DNA of 64,000 nt from Candidatus Competibacteraceae bacterium (GCA_016713505.1 JADJPA010000001.1:2493501-2557500); one strand, 5' to 3'. Numbered from the stretch's first letter, positions 36,627 through 46,375 are shown. A program made the numbers and translations. Notes: generated by a model from the letters alone, not told the origin.

Positions 36627-37796
36627 TCAATGGAAAAGATAATAGAAAAACATCAAGATCGAATCGAGCAAACGTCCGAACCAGCCGCTTTCCGGCACTT
36701 CCTTCAGTGCGACCAAAGGAATCTTGCTCACTTCCTGATCGCCCAATTTGACCACGATCTCGCCGAAGGGCTGATCTTTCTGCGCCGGCGCGACGATTTT
36801 GGGCTGAACGGTGGTGGTGGTGCTGACCTGCGGCGCTTGCCCCTTGGGCACGGTCACGTACAAAGGATAGGCCACTCCCAACGGAAGCTCATTCTCCTTC
36901 CCCTTCCAAATGCGAGAGCTAACGATGGGGGTAGCGCCATCGTACAGCTTGCGGCTTTCGAAAAAGCTGAAGCCGTAGTTCAGCAGCGCCTCACTGGCTT
37001 GAAAGCGGTCTTTCTCTTTGGCGGCGCCCAACACCACGCCGATCAGACGGGTGTCGTTACGTTTGGCGGACGACACCAGACAGTAGCCCGCCGACTCGGT
37101 GTGGCCGGTCTTGACGCCATCCACCGAGGAATCGGTGAACAACAGACGATTGCGATTGGGCTGTTCGATATTGTTGTACTTGAAGCTGCGCACCGAATAA
37201 CGCGCGTAATGCTCGGGAAAATCCCGGATCAGCGCCCGCGTCAAGACGGCGATGTCGCGAGCGGACATGTAATGGTTGGAATCGGGCAAGCCGGCCGCGT
37301 TGGTGAAGTGGCTGCCCTTCAAGCCCAGCCGCTCCGCTTCCTGGTTCATCAGCTTGGCGAAGGTTTCCTCGGAACCGGCCACATGCTCGGCCAGCGCCAC
37401 GGTCGCGTCATTGCCGGACTGGACCACCATGCCCATCAACAATTCTTCCACCGGCACCTGAGTGCCGACCTTGACGAACATCTTGGAACCGACCACCTTC
37501 CAAGCCCGCTCGGTAATGGTGACTTTATCGTCCAGATGGATCTTGCCGGATTTCAGGGCCTTGTAGATCACATAACCGGTCATCAGCTTGGTGATGCTGG
37601 CCGGCTCCATCCGTTCGTCGCCCTTCATGTTGGCCAGGAGGTTGCCACTCTGATAATCCATCAACACGTAACCGCGCACCGGCACTTGCGGCGGTGGCGG
37701 TACGGGCTCGGCTCGAACGGGAACCCCGTTCGACAGCAATACAACAAACGCGAGGAACGGCAAAAACAAGCTACGGATTTTCTTTGAATGCGGCAT
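36627..37796 (-). CDS. dacA: D-alanyl-D-alanine carboxypeptidase (PBP5/6 type)
   Basis: This enzyme trims the terminal D-Ala from peptidoglycan pentapeptides in the periplasm. The 389 residues comprise a signal peptide (about 1-29), the peptidase with SITK, SGN and KTG motifs (in PASITKLMTG, VVQSGNDAT, DGVKTGHT), the beta-rich PBP5 C-terminal domain and an amphipathic membrane-binding tail (ESGWFGRLLDSILMFFYYLFH-like end). It heads the ybeD-lipB-lipA group. Confidence 0.96.
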   Translation of the reverse strand: MPHSKKIRSLFLPFLAFVVLLSNGVPVRAEPVPPPPQVPVRGYVLMDYQSGNLLANMKGDERMEPASITKLMTGYVIYKALKSGKIHLDDKVTITERAWKVVGSKMFVKVGTQVPVEELLMGMVVQSGNDATVALAEHVAGSEETFAKLMNQEAERLGLKGSHFTNAAGLPDSNHYMSARDIAVLTRALIRDFPEHYARYSVRSFKYNNIEQPNRNRLLFTDSSVDGVKTGHTESAGYCLVSSAKRNDTRLIGVVLGAAKEKDRFQASEALLNYGFSFFESRKLYDGATPIVSSRIWKGKENELPLGVAYPLYVTVPKGQAPQVSTTTTVQPKIVAPAQKDQPFGEIVVKLGDQEVSKIPLVALKEVPESGWFGRLLDSILMFFYYLFH

Positions 37797-37925
37797 GTCG
37801 CAACGGTCTTTCAGTTCAGGAGTGGCAAACTAAATGAATGATTTTAGCCAGAAACGAGTCCCAACAGCAAACCGCCTCAGCGTCGCAACCGACAAGGCGG
37901 CCTGTGCTCGCACGTCAAGCCCAGC

Positions 37926-39188
37926 TCAGTCGCCGGCGGAACGCGAGCGGTTCATCTTCACGCCAGCCAGCCGCGCCACCACCGGTTTGAGCGCGCCAGC
38001 TTCTCGAAAGGGCCGAGGCTCCACGCGTTTGGCCGAGTTGGATGCCTTACGGGACCCGAGCGAGTTCGTTCCGGTCGAATGCGGTTCCGACTGGCCGCCA
38101 TCCGGGCGTCCCACCGCTAGCAACTTGCTTTTGGCGGGCGCCAGCGGCTCGGCGGCCAGCCGCGCGCGAGGTTGGATCCGGCTCCGTGCGACTGCGGGAG
38201 TCCGCTTCACGGCGGCTTCTGACTCTGCGGCCTGGCGTGGCGCGGGCACATCCAATACGGGTGTTTCCGAGCGGCGCGGCTCCGCAAGGGTGCGCTGAAG
38301 CGCGGAGAGTTCAGTGTTCGCCGCCGGTTGGGTCGGACGATCCGGCTGTGGCGGTGTTTCAGCGCGAACAACCGCCGGCGTTTCCGGCGGGCGCGGTTCC
38401 GTATAGGCGAGTTGAAGCGCGGAGGGTTCAGTGTTCGCCGCCGGTTGGGTCGGACGATCCGGCTGTGGCGGCATTTCAGCACGAACGGCCGTCAGCTCTG
38501 CTCGGGATGCTGCCGGCTCCGCGGGTCGGTTCGGCTTTTCGCGAGCGGTGGAGATGGTGGCAGATTCCGGATTCGATTGCCCCTGAGGCGGTGGGTCGGC
38601 CAAACGTTCCTTGGCTTCGGCACGCCGCGCCGCCAGTTTGGGGAGTACTTGGTAAGGCTCCAGTGCGGTCACTTCCACTTGGGCCGTGCCTTTTCCCAAC
38701 ATACCCAAGCGTTCGGCGGCCGTATAAGACAGATCGATGAGCCGGTTGCCGACAAATGGTCCGCGATCGGTCACCTTGACCACCACATCCCGCCCATTCG
38801 TCAAATTGCTCACCCGCACGTAGGTCGGGATCGGCAAGCTCTTGTGCGCGGCGGTCAAGTCGAACATGTTGTAGCGCGGGCCGCTGGAGGTCTTGCGACC
38901 GTGAAAATCCTTGCCGTACCAGGAAGCGGTACCTTGTTCGCGATAACCTTCGCTGGTTTCCTTCACCCGATAGCGCCGGCCGAACACCACGTAACTGTCG
39001 GCATTGCCGCTGCGGCTGGGTGGTTCGAGCTGTAAGACCGGGTCCTTGCCGCCATTTTGAGCGCTTGCAGGCGGCTCGGTGGCTGGTGGACCGGCCGGCG
39101 CGGAATGTTCGGGAACCGTGCTACAGCCGGTGAGCGCGCCCGCCAGCGACGCCCAAACCAAGGCGTGATTCCAATACGATTTCACCAT
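37926..39188 (-). CDS. rlpA: RlpA-type lytic transglycosylase lipoprotein with Pro-rich repeat tail
   Basis: RlpA cleaves glycan strands without peptide stems. The 420 residues start with a lipoprotein signal, lipobox LTGC at about Cys22. The double-psi beta-barrel domain (about residues 75-185) has GTASWYGKDFHGRKTSSG and VKVTDRGPF, with the catalytic Asp. The remaining ~230 residues are Pro/Ala/Glu-rich and low complexity, including a 39-residue unit repeated about twice (AETPPQPDRPTQPAANTE). No C-terminal SPOR domain is recognisable, unlike E. coli RlpA. It lies between mltB and dacA, the usual order. Confidence 0.92.
   Translation of the reverse strand: MVKSYWNHALVWASLAGALTGCSTVPEHSAPAGPPATEPPASAQNGGKDPVLQLEPPSRSGNADSYVVFGRRYRVKETSEGYREQGTASWYGKDFHGRKTSSGPRYNMFDLTAAHKSLPIPTYVRVSNLTNGRDVVVKVTDRGPFVGNRLIDLSYTAAERLGMLGKGTAQVEVTALEPYQVLPKLAARRAEAKERLADPPPQGQSNPESATISTAREKPNRPAEPAASRAELTAVRAEMPPQPDRPTQPAANTEPSALQLAYTEPRPPETPAVVRAETPPQPDRPTQPAANTELSALQRTLAEPRRSETPVLDVPAPRQAAESEAAVKRTPAVARSRIQPRARLAAEPLAPAKSKLLAVGRPDGGQSEPHSTGTNSLGSRKASNSAKRVEPRPFREAGALKPVVARLAGVKMNRSRSAGD
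38294..38487. repeat. 117-bp direct repeat inside rlpA
   Basis: Two near-identical copies begin at 38294 and 38411 (offset 117 bases, 39 codons). They encode the Pro-rich PPQPDRPTQPAANTE unit in the rlpA tail. The frame is preserved, so copy-number change would lengthen or shorten the linker in frame. Confidence 0.85.
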
Positions 39189-39265
39189 AAAAACACCTCC
39201 CTCACCGCCGGACGCATCGATCGATGCGTTCCATCAGTGCGCTTCTCATGGATTTTGTGGATCGC

Positions 39266-40414
39266 TCAGCCGGCGCGAACGCTGGGTTCCGGCTTGAGAA
39301 CCCCCGTTTGATTTCGAAGGTAGCGCTCGCGAATTTCCTGACTGAGCTGGTACACCGCCAAGGCGTACAACTGACTGTGATTGTAGCGAGTGATCACGTA
39401 AAAATTATGAAATCCCAGCCAGTATTCGGGGTCATCGCGGCCTTGTAACTCCAATAACATCGCCGCTTGTCCGTCGTTCACTGGCTCTAAAGGTGAGACT
39501 CCCTGACTCCGCAGGCCGCCGACGCTGTGTTGTGGCAGGCTCAAGCGCCGGCTGACCAAGGCCGGATAGCTGCCGCCGCTGACCGCCGCCGGGGCAGCGA
39601 CCGGCTCGCCGGTTTGCCAACCATGCTTTTTGAAATAATTGGCGACGCTGCCGATGGCGTCTCGCGGGTTCCGCCACAGATCGCGATGGCCGTCACCGTC
39701 GAAATCCACCGCATAAGTCCGAAAGCTGCTCGGCATGAACTGCCCGTAGCCCATGGCTCCGGCGTAAGAACCGCGCGGCATCAGCGGATCGACGCTCTCC
39801 GCGCGGGCCAGCAGCAGGAAACTCTCCAGTTCCTTGCGAAAATAATCCGCGCGCCGGGGGTAGTCGAACGCCAGGGTGGCCAGCGCTTCCAGCACCCGGT
39901 ATTTGCCCATGTTGCCGCCGTATTGGGTTTCGACGCCGATGATGGCGACCACATACTCCGGCGGCACCCCATAAACCTGTTCGGCGCGCGCCAGCGCCGC
40001 CGCGTTGGCGCGCCAGAATGCCGCGCCGCCCTCGATGCGTTTGGCATTGAGGAAAATGGAGCGATAGCCGTGCCAAGGCTTGGCTTCGGCCGGTCTGGAC
40101 ATAGCGGCGATGATGCTGGGTTGAGCGTAAGCGCGGTCGAAAGTCGCCTGCAACCGTCCCGCATTGAAGCCGTGCTGGGCCGCCATCTGGCGGATGAACG
40201 CTCGCACGTCGGAACGGCCGCCCAGCGGCTGGCCAGGAATCGCGCCCGTCGAATCCGCCGCCGAATCCGGCGGCGGTGCGGGGGCTGGGGCGGCATCAGG
40301 CAATGAGCCCATCGGGGCATACGCTGGGCGCTGGGCCGTCATGGGCTGCGCGCAAGCGCTCAACAGCAGGATCAAAGCAAGCAACAACGGGCTATTCACG
40401 CGCAAATTCGTCAT
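39266..40414 (-). CDS. mltB: Membrane-bound lytic murein transglycosylase B
   Basis: MltB cleaves peptidoglycan, leaving 1,6-anhydro ends. The 382-residue lipoprotein has lipobox LLSAC near residue 21, a Pro/Ala linker, and the GH103-like catalytic domain with the catalytic Glu in AIIGVETQYGGNMGKYRV, plus GAMGYGQFMPSSFRTYAVDFDG. ATG at 40414 is used; an in-frame TTG six bases before it is less likely. It begins 15 bases after the rodA stop and is in the mre-mrd-mlt-rlp series. Confidence 0.95.
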   Translation of the reverse strand: MTNLRVNSPLLLALILLLSACAQPMTAQRPAYAPMGSLPDAAPAPAPPPDSAADSTGAIPGQPLGGRSDVRAFIRQMAAQHGFNAGRLQATFDRAYAQPSIIAAMSRPAEAKPWHGYRSIFLNAKRIEGGAAFWRANAAALARAEQVYGVPPEYVVAIIGVETQYGGNMGKYRVLEALATLAFDYPRRADYFRKELESFLLLARAESVDPLMPRGSYAGAMGYGQFMPSSFRTYAVDFDGDGHRDLWRNPRDAIGSVANYFKKHGWQTGEPVAAPAAVSGGSYPALVSRRLSLPQHSVGGLRSQGVSPLEPVNDGQAAMLLELQGRDDPEYWLGFHNFYVITRYNHSQLYALAVYQLSQEIRERYLRNQTGVLKPEPSVRAG

Positions 40415-40429
40415 TGGCAAGGGTGGCGG

Positions 40430-41533
40430 TTACCGCGTCAGAGTCCGGCGGTGCGAATAAACGCTCATCAGCATACCGAAGCTGGCCATGATCGTCACTA
40501 GGGAAGTTCCCCCATAGCTGAACAGCGGCAACGGCAACCCCACCACCGGCAACAGCCCGGACACCATCCCGGAGTTTACGAACGCATAGACAAAAAAGAT
40601 CAGCGTCAGGCTGCCGCATAACAAGCGACCGTAGGTATCGGACGCCCGGGTGGCCATGTACAGGCAGCGGGCGATGATGAAAAAATACAGCGTCAACAAC
40701 ACACAGCCGCCGACCAGCCCGAACTCCTCGGAAAAGGCGGCGAAGATGAAATCGGTCGATCCTTCCGGCAGAAAATCCAGATGGGACTGGGTGCCGTTCA
40801 ACCAACCCTTACCGTAAATCCCCCCCGAACCGATGGCGATCTTGGACTGAATGATATGATAGCCGGTCCCCAGCGGGTCGCTTTCCGGGTCGAGGAAGGT
40901 CCACACCCGCTGCCGCTGGTAATCGTGCATCACAAAGGTCCAGAACAGCGGAATCACCGCCCCCAACAAGGCCAGCAAGGTCACGATCAACACCCAGCTC
41001 AGCCCGGCCAGAAACAGCGCGACGGCGCCCGCGCAACCCACCACCAGCGCCGTACCCAAATCCGGTTGCTTGGCGATCAAAATGAAGGGGACCGCCGTGA
41101 TCAGCGCGCCGATCAACAGCGGCAACCAGCGCGGCGGCAACGGTTTTTCGGCAAAAAACCACGCCATCATCATCGGCACGGCCAGCTTCATGATCTCCGA
41201 CGGTTGAAACCGCAGCACGCCGAGATCCAGCCAGCGCCGCGCGCCTTTGGAAACGTCACCCGCCACCATCACCGCCAGCAGCAACAACACGCCGACCAAG
41301 TAGATCCACGGCGACCAAAACCGGATATAACTCGGGCGCAGTTGGGCCAGCGCCAGCATGATGGCGAACCCCAACCCCAGGCGCATGGCTTGACCGTACA
41401 CCAAATCGAGATTGCGCTGGCCGGCGCTGTAGAGCACGACTAAGCCCAATCCCGAAACCATCAACAAGCCCAGCAGCAACGGAGGGTCGAGCTGGATCGA
41501 CCCTAACAGCCGGCGACCGTTATTCCAATCCAT
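40430..41533 (-). CDS. rodA: Rod-shape SEDS glycosyltransferase RodA
   Basis: RodA polymerises glycan chains for the elongasome together with PBP2. The 367 residues hold about ten transmembrane helices. SEDS motifs visible include WLDLGVLRFQPSEIMKLAVP, KQPDLGTALV (catalytic Asp region) and GLPLPLFSYGGTSL. It overlaps the upstream mrdA gene by 14 bases, indicating coupled translation. Confidence 0.97.
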   Translation of the reverse strand: MDWNNGRRLLGSIQLDPPLLLGLLMVSGLGLVVLYSAGQRNLDLVYGQAMRLGLGFAIMLALAQLRPSYIRFWSPWIYLVGVLLLLAVMVAGDVSKGARRWLDLGVLRFQPSEIMKLAVPMMMAWFFAEKPLPPRWLPLLIGALITAVPFILIAKQPDLGTALVVGCAGAVALFLAGLSWVLIVTLLALLGAVIPLFWTFVMHDYQRQRVWTFLDPESDPLGTGYHIIQSKIAIGSGGIYGKGWLNGTQSHLDFLPEGSTDFIFAAFSEEFGLVGGCVLLTLYFFIIARCLYMATRASDTYGRLLCGSLTLIFFVYAFVNSGMVSGLLPVVGLPLPLFSYGGTSLVTIMASFGMLMSVYSHRRTLTR

Positions 41534-43454
41534 TGCGTTTCACAGCCGGCGTGGGCTCCAGGCCTTCGAGGACAGAATTATCATATTTATCCAGCAAATA
41601 GGCGTCCATGACCTTACGGGCCAACGGTGCGGCGGTGGCGCTGCCGCCGCCGCCGTGCTCGGCGATCACCGCCACGGCGATGCGCGGATCGTTCACTGGG
41701 GCGAAAGCGATGAACAGCGCATGGTCCAGCAGATGTTTTGCCAGACGCTTGGCGTTGTACCGTTCGCCCTGACCCAGCGTGAACACCTGCGCCGTACCGG
41801 TCTTGCCGGCGATTTGATACTTGGGGCTTCTGATTTTGTGGGCGGTGCCGCCCTCGACCACGTGGACCATGCCGGTGATGACCGCATCCCAAAAGCGCGG
41901 GTTTTTAACCGCCACGGGCGGCAGCTTTCGCGGCTCGGCCGGCGTTTTGACCCGAGTGCCAGGATCTTCGGTGACATGGACGATTCTGGGTTGATGGTTG
42001 CCGCCCCGTTGGGCGATGATCGCGACCGCGTGCGCCAACTGCAACGGCGTCGCCAGGAAAAACCCCTGGCCGATGCCGGCGCTCAGCGTGTCGCCGCCGA
42101 ACCAGTCCTGCTTGTGGATCTTGCGCTTCCATTCCCGTGAGGGCAGCAAAGCGCCTTTCTCACCGGGCAGATCGATACCGGTCGGTCGGCCCATGCTGAA
42201 CTTGTCCAGAAACGCATCAATTCGATCGATGCTGAGATTGATCGCCAAATTGTAGAAATACACGTCGCAGGACTGGGCGAGCGCTCGATCCAGGCTGACG
42301 CTGCCGTGTCCGCTGCGCTTCCAGTCGTGAAACTTACGGCTCACGCCCGGCAAGCGATACACCCCCGCGCAGAAAACGCCGCTGTTGCGGTTGACGACCC
42401 CATACTCCAACCCCGCCAGCGCCATCAGCGGCTTGATGGTGGAACCGGGCGGATAAACCCCGCGCAGCGCGCGGTTGAGCAGCGGCCGGTCCTTAGAGGT
42501 ATTGAGCTGGCGATAGGAGGCGAAATCGATGCCGTTGACGAACGGGTTGGGGTCGTAAATCGGCTGGCTGGCCAAGGCCAGTACCTCGCCGTTGCGCGGG
42601 TCGAGGGCGACGATGGCGCCGTTGTGACCTTCCAACACTTTTTCGGCGATGGCTTGCAGGCGCATGTCGAGGCTGAGATAGATGTTTTGCCCCGGCACTG
42701 GCGCGGTCCGTTTCAAAACCCGCAGCGGGCGACCTTCGGCGTTGGTTTCGACCTCCTCGTAACCGGCGCGCCCGCGCAACACCTCTTCGTAGGAACGCTC
42801 CACCCCGGTCTTGCCGATATGGGTGCTGCCGCTGTATTGGCCGGGGTCCAGCTTGCTCAATTCGGCCTCGTCGATGCGCCCGACGTAGCCGATGGCGTGA
42901 ACGCCCAGCGCTTTCAAAGGATAGCGACGGGTCAGATCGGCCTTGATATCCACGCCGGGCATGCGATACAGGTCGATGGCCAAGCGGGCGATTTCCTCGT
43001 CGGTCAACTGAAAGCGCAGCGGCGCTCCGGTGTACGGCGGGTTGCGCCGCGCCAGCTTGCGAAACCTTTCGATATCGCCATCCGACAGCGCGATACGAGC
43101 TCGAATCGCCGCCAGGGTGGCGTCCAAATCCCGCGTCTGATCCGGGGTGACTTCAAGATGGTAGGAGGCCAGATTATCGGCCAGCAGCACCCCGTTGCGG
43201 TCGTAGATAAAGCCGCGGGTCGGCGGCAGCGGTTGCAGGCGGACGCGGTTGCTTTCGGAAAGCGTCGTGAACCGGTCGTGGTTGAGCACCTGGAGATAGA
43301 CCAACCGGCCCGAGACCGCCAGCAACGCCACGAACACCGCCACCACCATGATCAGCACACGCCGGAAAAACAGCTCGCTTTCAGCCGTGTTGTCCTTTTC
43401 CCGGACCAGCAGCTTATCCATGGGCGGCCTAGCCGCCGAACGCCACTGACTCAT
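41520..43454 (-). CDS. mrdA: Penicillin-binding protein 2
   Basis: PBP2 is the transpeptidase of the rod complex. The 644 residues comprise a single N-terminal transmembrane helix (about 30-52), the pedestal domain (RGFIYDRNGVLLADN), and the transpeptidase with the active Ser in PPGSTIKPLMALAG, the SCD motif and KTGTAQ. It is followed directly by rodA. The mreD stop lies 15 bases before its start. Confidence 0.97.
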   Translation of the reverse strand: MSQWRSAARPPMDKLLVREKDNTAESELFFRRVLIMVVAVFVALLAVSGRLVYLQVLNHDRFTTLSESNRVRLQPLPPTRGFIYDRNGVLLADNLASYHLEVTPDQTRDLDATLAAIRARIALSDGDIERFRKLARRNPPYTGAPLRFQLTDEEIARLAIDLYRMPGVDIKADLTRRYPLKALGVHAIGYVGRIDEAELSKLDPGQYSGSTHIGKTGVERSYEEVLRGRAGYEEVETNAEGRPLRVLKRTAPVPGQNIYLSLDMRLQAIAEKVLEGHNGAIVALDPRNGEVLALASQPIYDPNPFVNGIDFASYRQLNTSKDRPLLNRALRGVYPPGSTIKPLMALAGLEYGVVNRNSGVFCAGVYRLPGVSRKFHDWKRSGHGSVSLDRALAQSCDVYFYNLAINLSIDRIDAFLDKFSMGRPTGIDLPGEKGALLPSREWKRKIHKQDWFGGDTLSAGIGQGFFLATPLQLAHAVAIIAQRGGNHQPRIVHVTEDPGTRVKTPAEPRKLPPVAVKNPRFWDAVITGMVHVVEGGTAHKIRSPKYQIAGKTGTAQVFTLGQGERYNAKRLAKHLLDHALFIAFAPVNDPRIAVAVIAEHGGGGSATAAPLARKVMDAYLLDKYDNSVLEGLEPTPAVKRNGLE

Positions 43455-43469
43455 GTCGGCCCGCCACGC

Positions 43470-43958
43470 TCAACTGATCTGAAAATACAGGCATACATCG
43501 CGCAAGATGATGAACACCAAGGGCCAGCACACCATGCCACCCACCGCCGGCGCCAGATACCACCAGTCTTTCGGTGGATAACCGATCACTCCGCTGATCC
43601 AGAACACCAAAATCTGCTCGACCAACAAGAAGACCAAGATGCTGAAGGTCTGCTGCCAAACCGGAACCACCCGGATGCGCCGGTAAGTCTGCAAGGTCAA
43701 ATACGCCACTGCCGCGAGCGCCAGGGCATGTTGGCCCAACAGCGCGCCGCGCCCCACATCCAGCAGCAATCCGACCAACCAGCCGCTGCCGATGCCGACG
43801 CGATGCGGCAGCGCGATGCTCCAGAAAATCAGCGCCATCGCCACCCAATCGGGTCGAAACCGCTCCAACCAGCCCGGCCACGGGATCCCCCCCAGCAAAA
43901 ACGCCAGGAGAAAACTGAGCGCGATGATCCAGCCGCCGGAACGGGGGTCCCCGGTCAT
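43470..43958 (-). CDS. mreD: Rod shape-determining membrane protein MreD
   Basis: This 162-residue inner-membrane protein has five or six predicted helices (for example IIALSFLLAFLLGGIPWPGW and VAYLTLQTYRRIRV). It links MreC/MreB to the rod complex. Its ATG overlaps the mreC stop by 4 bases. Sequence is variable in this family; the assignment rests on size, topology and position between mreC and mrdA. Confidence 0.93.
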   Translation of the reverse strand: MTGDPRSGGWIIALSFLLAFLLGGIPWPGWLERFRPDWVAMALIFWSIALPHRVGIGSGWLVGLLLDVGRGALLGQHALALAAVAYLTLQTYRRIRVVPVWQQTFSILVFLLVEQILVFWISGVIGYPPKDWWYLAPAVGGMVCWPLVFIILRDVCLYFQIS

Positions 43959-44899
43959 GGCGGGCGCGCCGTACCGGGTCTCTTGACGGTCGGGGCCAGC
44001 CCCTTGGCGATCGGTTCCGGGTCCTTGACGGTCGGAGCGGATTGCTGGATGTCGGCGCCGCCTTCCAACAGCATCACTTCCCGGATTCGGTCCAAGCGAG
44101 CGACCGGTTTAGCCACGATGCTGGCGAAGGGGCTGCCGGGATCGAAGGCCACCTTGGCGACCGTACCGACCGGATAGCCGGGCGGAAATCGCCCCCCCAA
44201 ACCCGAGGTGACCAATAAATCACCGATTTTCACATCCTCGTTGTTGGGGATGTGCGGCAATTTTAGCTCCTGAAAGTTACCGGTGCCGAGCGCTAAGGTC
44301 CGCACTCCGGTGCGGTTGATCTGGATCGGCAGGGCGTGGCTGAGATCGGTGATGAGAATCACCGTCGAGGTGAGCGGATCGGCCTGGATGATCTGGCCGA
44401 CCACGCCTTGCTGGTCGAGAACCGGCTGACCGACGTAGACGCCGTGCTGGCGGCCTCGGTTGATCAGGATATGATGGCGGTACAAATCGAAATCCACCGC
44501 CAGCATTTCGGCGACCAGCACCCGTTCCGTCATGTTCACCGTCGACTCCAACAGCGAGCGCAAGCGGCGATTTTCTGCTTCCAAGGCGGTCAATTTCTGC
44601 AATTGCACGTCGAAAAACAACTGTTTCTCGCGCAAGCGGGCGTTCTCTTCCAGCAGCGCGCCGCGGCCGGCCAGATTCTCGTTCATCCAGCTCTTGGTGT
44701 CAGTCGGCAAACGCATTAGATAATGCAAGGGGTAGATGGCGGTCGCCAGCACGTCGCGCGCGCCGCTCAAATACCGATAGCGGTGGTCCACCGTCATCAT
44801 GACGATGGACAGCAGCACCCAAAACCCGAGCCGCAAGATCGCCGTGGGATTGATCTTGAACAAGTATTGGATACGCTTGCTGGGTTCGAGAGCGGCCAA
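43955..44899 (-). CDS. mreC: Rod shape-determining protein MreC
   Basis: This 314-residue bitopic protein has a transmembrane helix at about residues 22-40, a coiled coil (about 70-115) and the beta-rich periplasmic domain with GQPVLDQQGVVGQI and LLVTSGLGGRFPPGYPVGTV. The C-terminal ~45 residues form a repetitive tail (PTVKDPEPIAKGLAPTVKRPG). It appears to start at TTG 44899, three bases after the mreB stop, with no better start nearby. Confidence 0.95.
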   Translation of the reverse strand: MAALEPSKRIQYLFKINPTAILRLGFWVLLSIVMMTVDHRYRYLSGARDVLATAIYPLHYLMRLPTDTKSWMNENLAGRGALLEENARLREKQLFFDVQLQKLTALEAENRRLRSLLESTVNMTERVLVAEMLAVDFDLYRHHILINRGRQHGVYVGQPVLDQQGVVGQIIQADPLTSTVILITDLSHALPIQINRTGVRTLALGTGNFQELKLPHIPNNEDVKIGDLLVTSGLGGRFPPGYPVGTVAKVAFDPGSPFASIVAKPVARLDRIREVMLLEGGADIQQSAPTVKDPEPIAKGLAPTVKRPGTARPP

Positions 44900-44902
44900 C
44901 GG

Positions 44903-45952
44903 TCATTCGATGGCGAAGGCGTCGATGGCGCGCTCGTCCTTGGCGATCAGCTCCAGCACCCGGCCGCCGCCGCGCGCCACGCAGGTCAGCGGATCATCGG
45001 CGATCACCACGTTCAAGCCGGTTTCCTCGACCAGCAGTTTGTCGATATCGCGCATCAGCGCGCCGCCGCCGGTCAGGACGATACCCCGCTCGGCCACGTC
45101 GGCGGCCAACTCGGGCGGAGTCGCCTCCAGCGCCATTTTCACCGAACCGATGATCCCCGACAGCGGCTCCTGCAAGGCTTCCAGGATTTCGTTGCTGTTG
45201 AGGGTGAAGCTGCGCGGCACGCCCTCGGCCAGATTGCGGCCCTTGATCTCGATCTCGCGCACTTCGTTGGTCGGATAGGCGCTGCCGATTTCGTGCTTGA
45301 TCTTCTCGGCGGTCGGCTCGCCGATCAGCACGCCGAAATTGCGCCGCACATAATTGATGATGGCCTCATCGAAACGGTCGCCGCCGATGCGCACCGCGCC
45401 GGCGAAGACGATGCCGTTCAGCGAGATCACCGCGACCTCCGAAGTGCCGCCGCCGATGTCGAGCACCATCGCCCCGCGCGCTTCCTCGACCGGGATGCCG
45501 GCGCCGATCGCCGCCGCCATCGGTTCGGGAATCAGATACACCACCCGCGCGCCGGCCCCCATCGCCGATTCGCGAATCGCCCGCCGCTCGACCTGGGTCG
45601 AGCCGCAGGGCACGCTGATCAACACCCGTGGGCTGGGGTTGAAAAACTTGCGGGCGTGAACCTTGCGGATGAAATGCTGGAGCATCTTCTCGGTGACGGT
45701 GAAATCGGCGATCACGCCGTCTTTCATCGGCCGGATCGTGGACACGTTGTTGGGGGTGCGGCCCAACATCCGTTTGGCGTCCGTGCCAACCGCCGAGATC
45801 GTGCGGACGCCCCGAACGGGATCTTGATTGATGGCGACCACCGAGGGCTCGTTGAGAACGATGCCGGCACCCCGCACGTAAATCAACGTGTTAGCGGTTC
45901 CCAGATCAATCGAAAGATCGTTGGAGAACTTACCGCGCAACCATTTGAACAT
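44903..45952 (-). CDS. mreB: Actin-like cell shape protein MreB
   Basis: MreB filaments guide elongation-phase wall synthesis beneath the inner membrane. The 349 residues include the N-terminal MFKWLRGKFSNDLSIDLGTANTLI-like region with its amphipathic membrane-binding start, VLDIGGGTSEVAVISL (phosphate loop) and GIVLTGGGALMRDIDKLL. It is the first gene of mreBCD-mrdA-rodA-mltB and divergent from gatC. Confidence 0.98.
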   Translation of the reverse strand: MFKWLRGKFSNDLSIDLGTANTLIYVRGAGIVLNEPSVVAINQDPVRGVRTISAVGTDAKRMLGRTPNNVSTIRPMKDGVIADFTVTEKMLQHFIRKVHARKFFNPSPRVLISVPCGSTQVERRAIRESAMGAGARVVYLIPEPMAAAIGAGIPVEEARGAMVLDIGGGTSEVAVISLNGIVFAGAVRIGGDRFDEAIINYVRRNFGVLIGEPTAEKIKHEIGSAYPTNEVREIEIKGRNLAEGVPRSFTLNSNEILEALQEPLSGIIGSVKMALEATPPELAADVAERGIVLTGGGALMRDIDKLLVEETGLNVVIADDPLTCVARGGGRVLELIAKDERAIDAFAIE

Positions 45953-46070
45953 GTTATTAAACTACCTGGTTGTCCAAAAGCGGCTAATGCTAGCAAGCAG
46001 GGGGGTTAGGAGCAAGTCGGTAAATATGGTAGGGTTGCTGTTCGTTTACGTTGCAAGGAGAATTCAGACG
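45953..46070. other. Divergent control region mreB / gatC
   Basis: This 118-base region is expected to carry the promoters of the mre and gat operons. AAGGAG at 46055-46060 precedes gatC. It also decides the gatC start: the frame is open farther upstream, into mreB, without a comparable site. Confidence 0.5.
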
Positions 46071-46358
46071 ATGTCCCTGGGACCCGCCGAAGTCGCTAAA
46101 ATTGCCCATTTGGCGCGACTGGCCATCCGCGAACAAGACGTGCCGACCTACGCCCGCAACCTGTCGGCCATCCTGGAACTGGTGGAGCAGATGAGCGCCG
46201 CGGACACCGCCGGCGTCGTTCCGATGGCCCATCCGCTGGACATGGCGCAACGCCTGCGCGCCGATGAAGTCGCCGAACCCGACCGGCGCGAACGGTTCCA
46301 AACCATCGCCCCGCGCGTCGAGGCCGGTTTGTACCTGGTCCCCAAAGTCATCGAATAA
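46071..46358 (+). CDS. gatC: Asp/Glu-tRNA amidotransferase subunit C
   Basis: This is the small stabilising subunit of the GatCAB amidotransferase, which converts Asp-tRNA(Asn) and/or Glu-tRNA(Gln) to the amide forms. It has 95 residues starting MSLGPAEVAKIAHLARLAI, with the family C-terminus LYLVPKVIE. AAGGAG precedes the ATG. gatA follows after 17 bases. Confidence 0.97.
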   Translation: MSLGPAEVAKIAHLARLAIREQDVPTYARNLSAILELVEQMSAADTAGVVPMAHPLDMAQRLRADEVAEPDRRERFQTIAPRVEAGLYLVPKVIE

Positions 46359-46375
46359 ACGGTTTTGCCCCCGCC

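Noticed and set aside
38294..38487. Possible CRISPR-like repeat
   Set aside because: The repeats are 117-bp in-frame coding repeats without spacers of equal size and encode the RlpA Pro-rich tail.
42306..44177. 623-codon plus-strand frame opposite mrdA, mreD and mreC
   Set aside because: It crosses three well-defined genes antisense and shows no domain.
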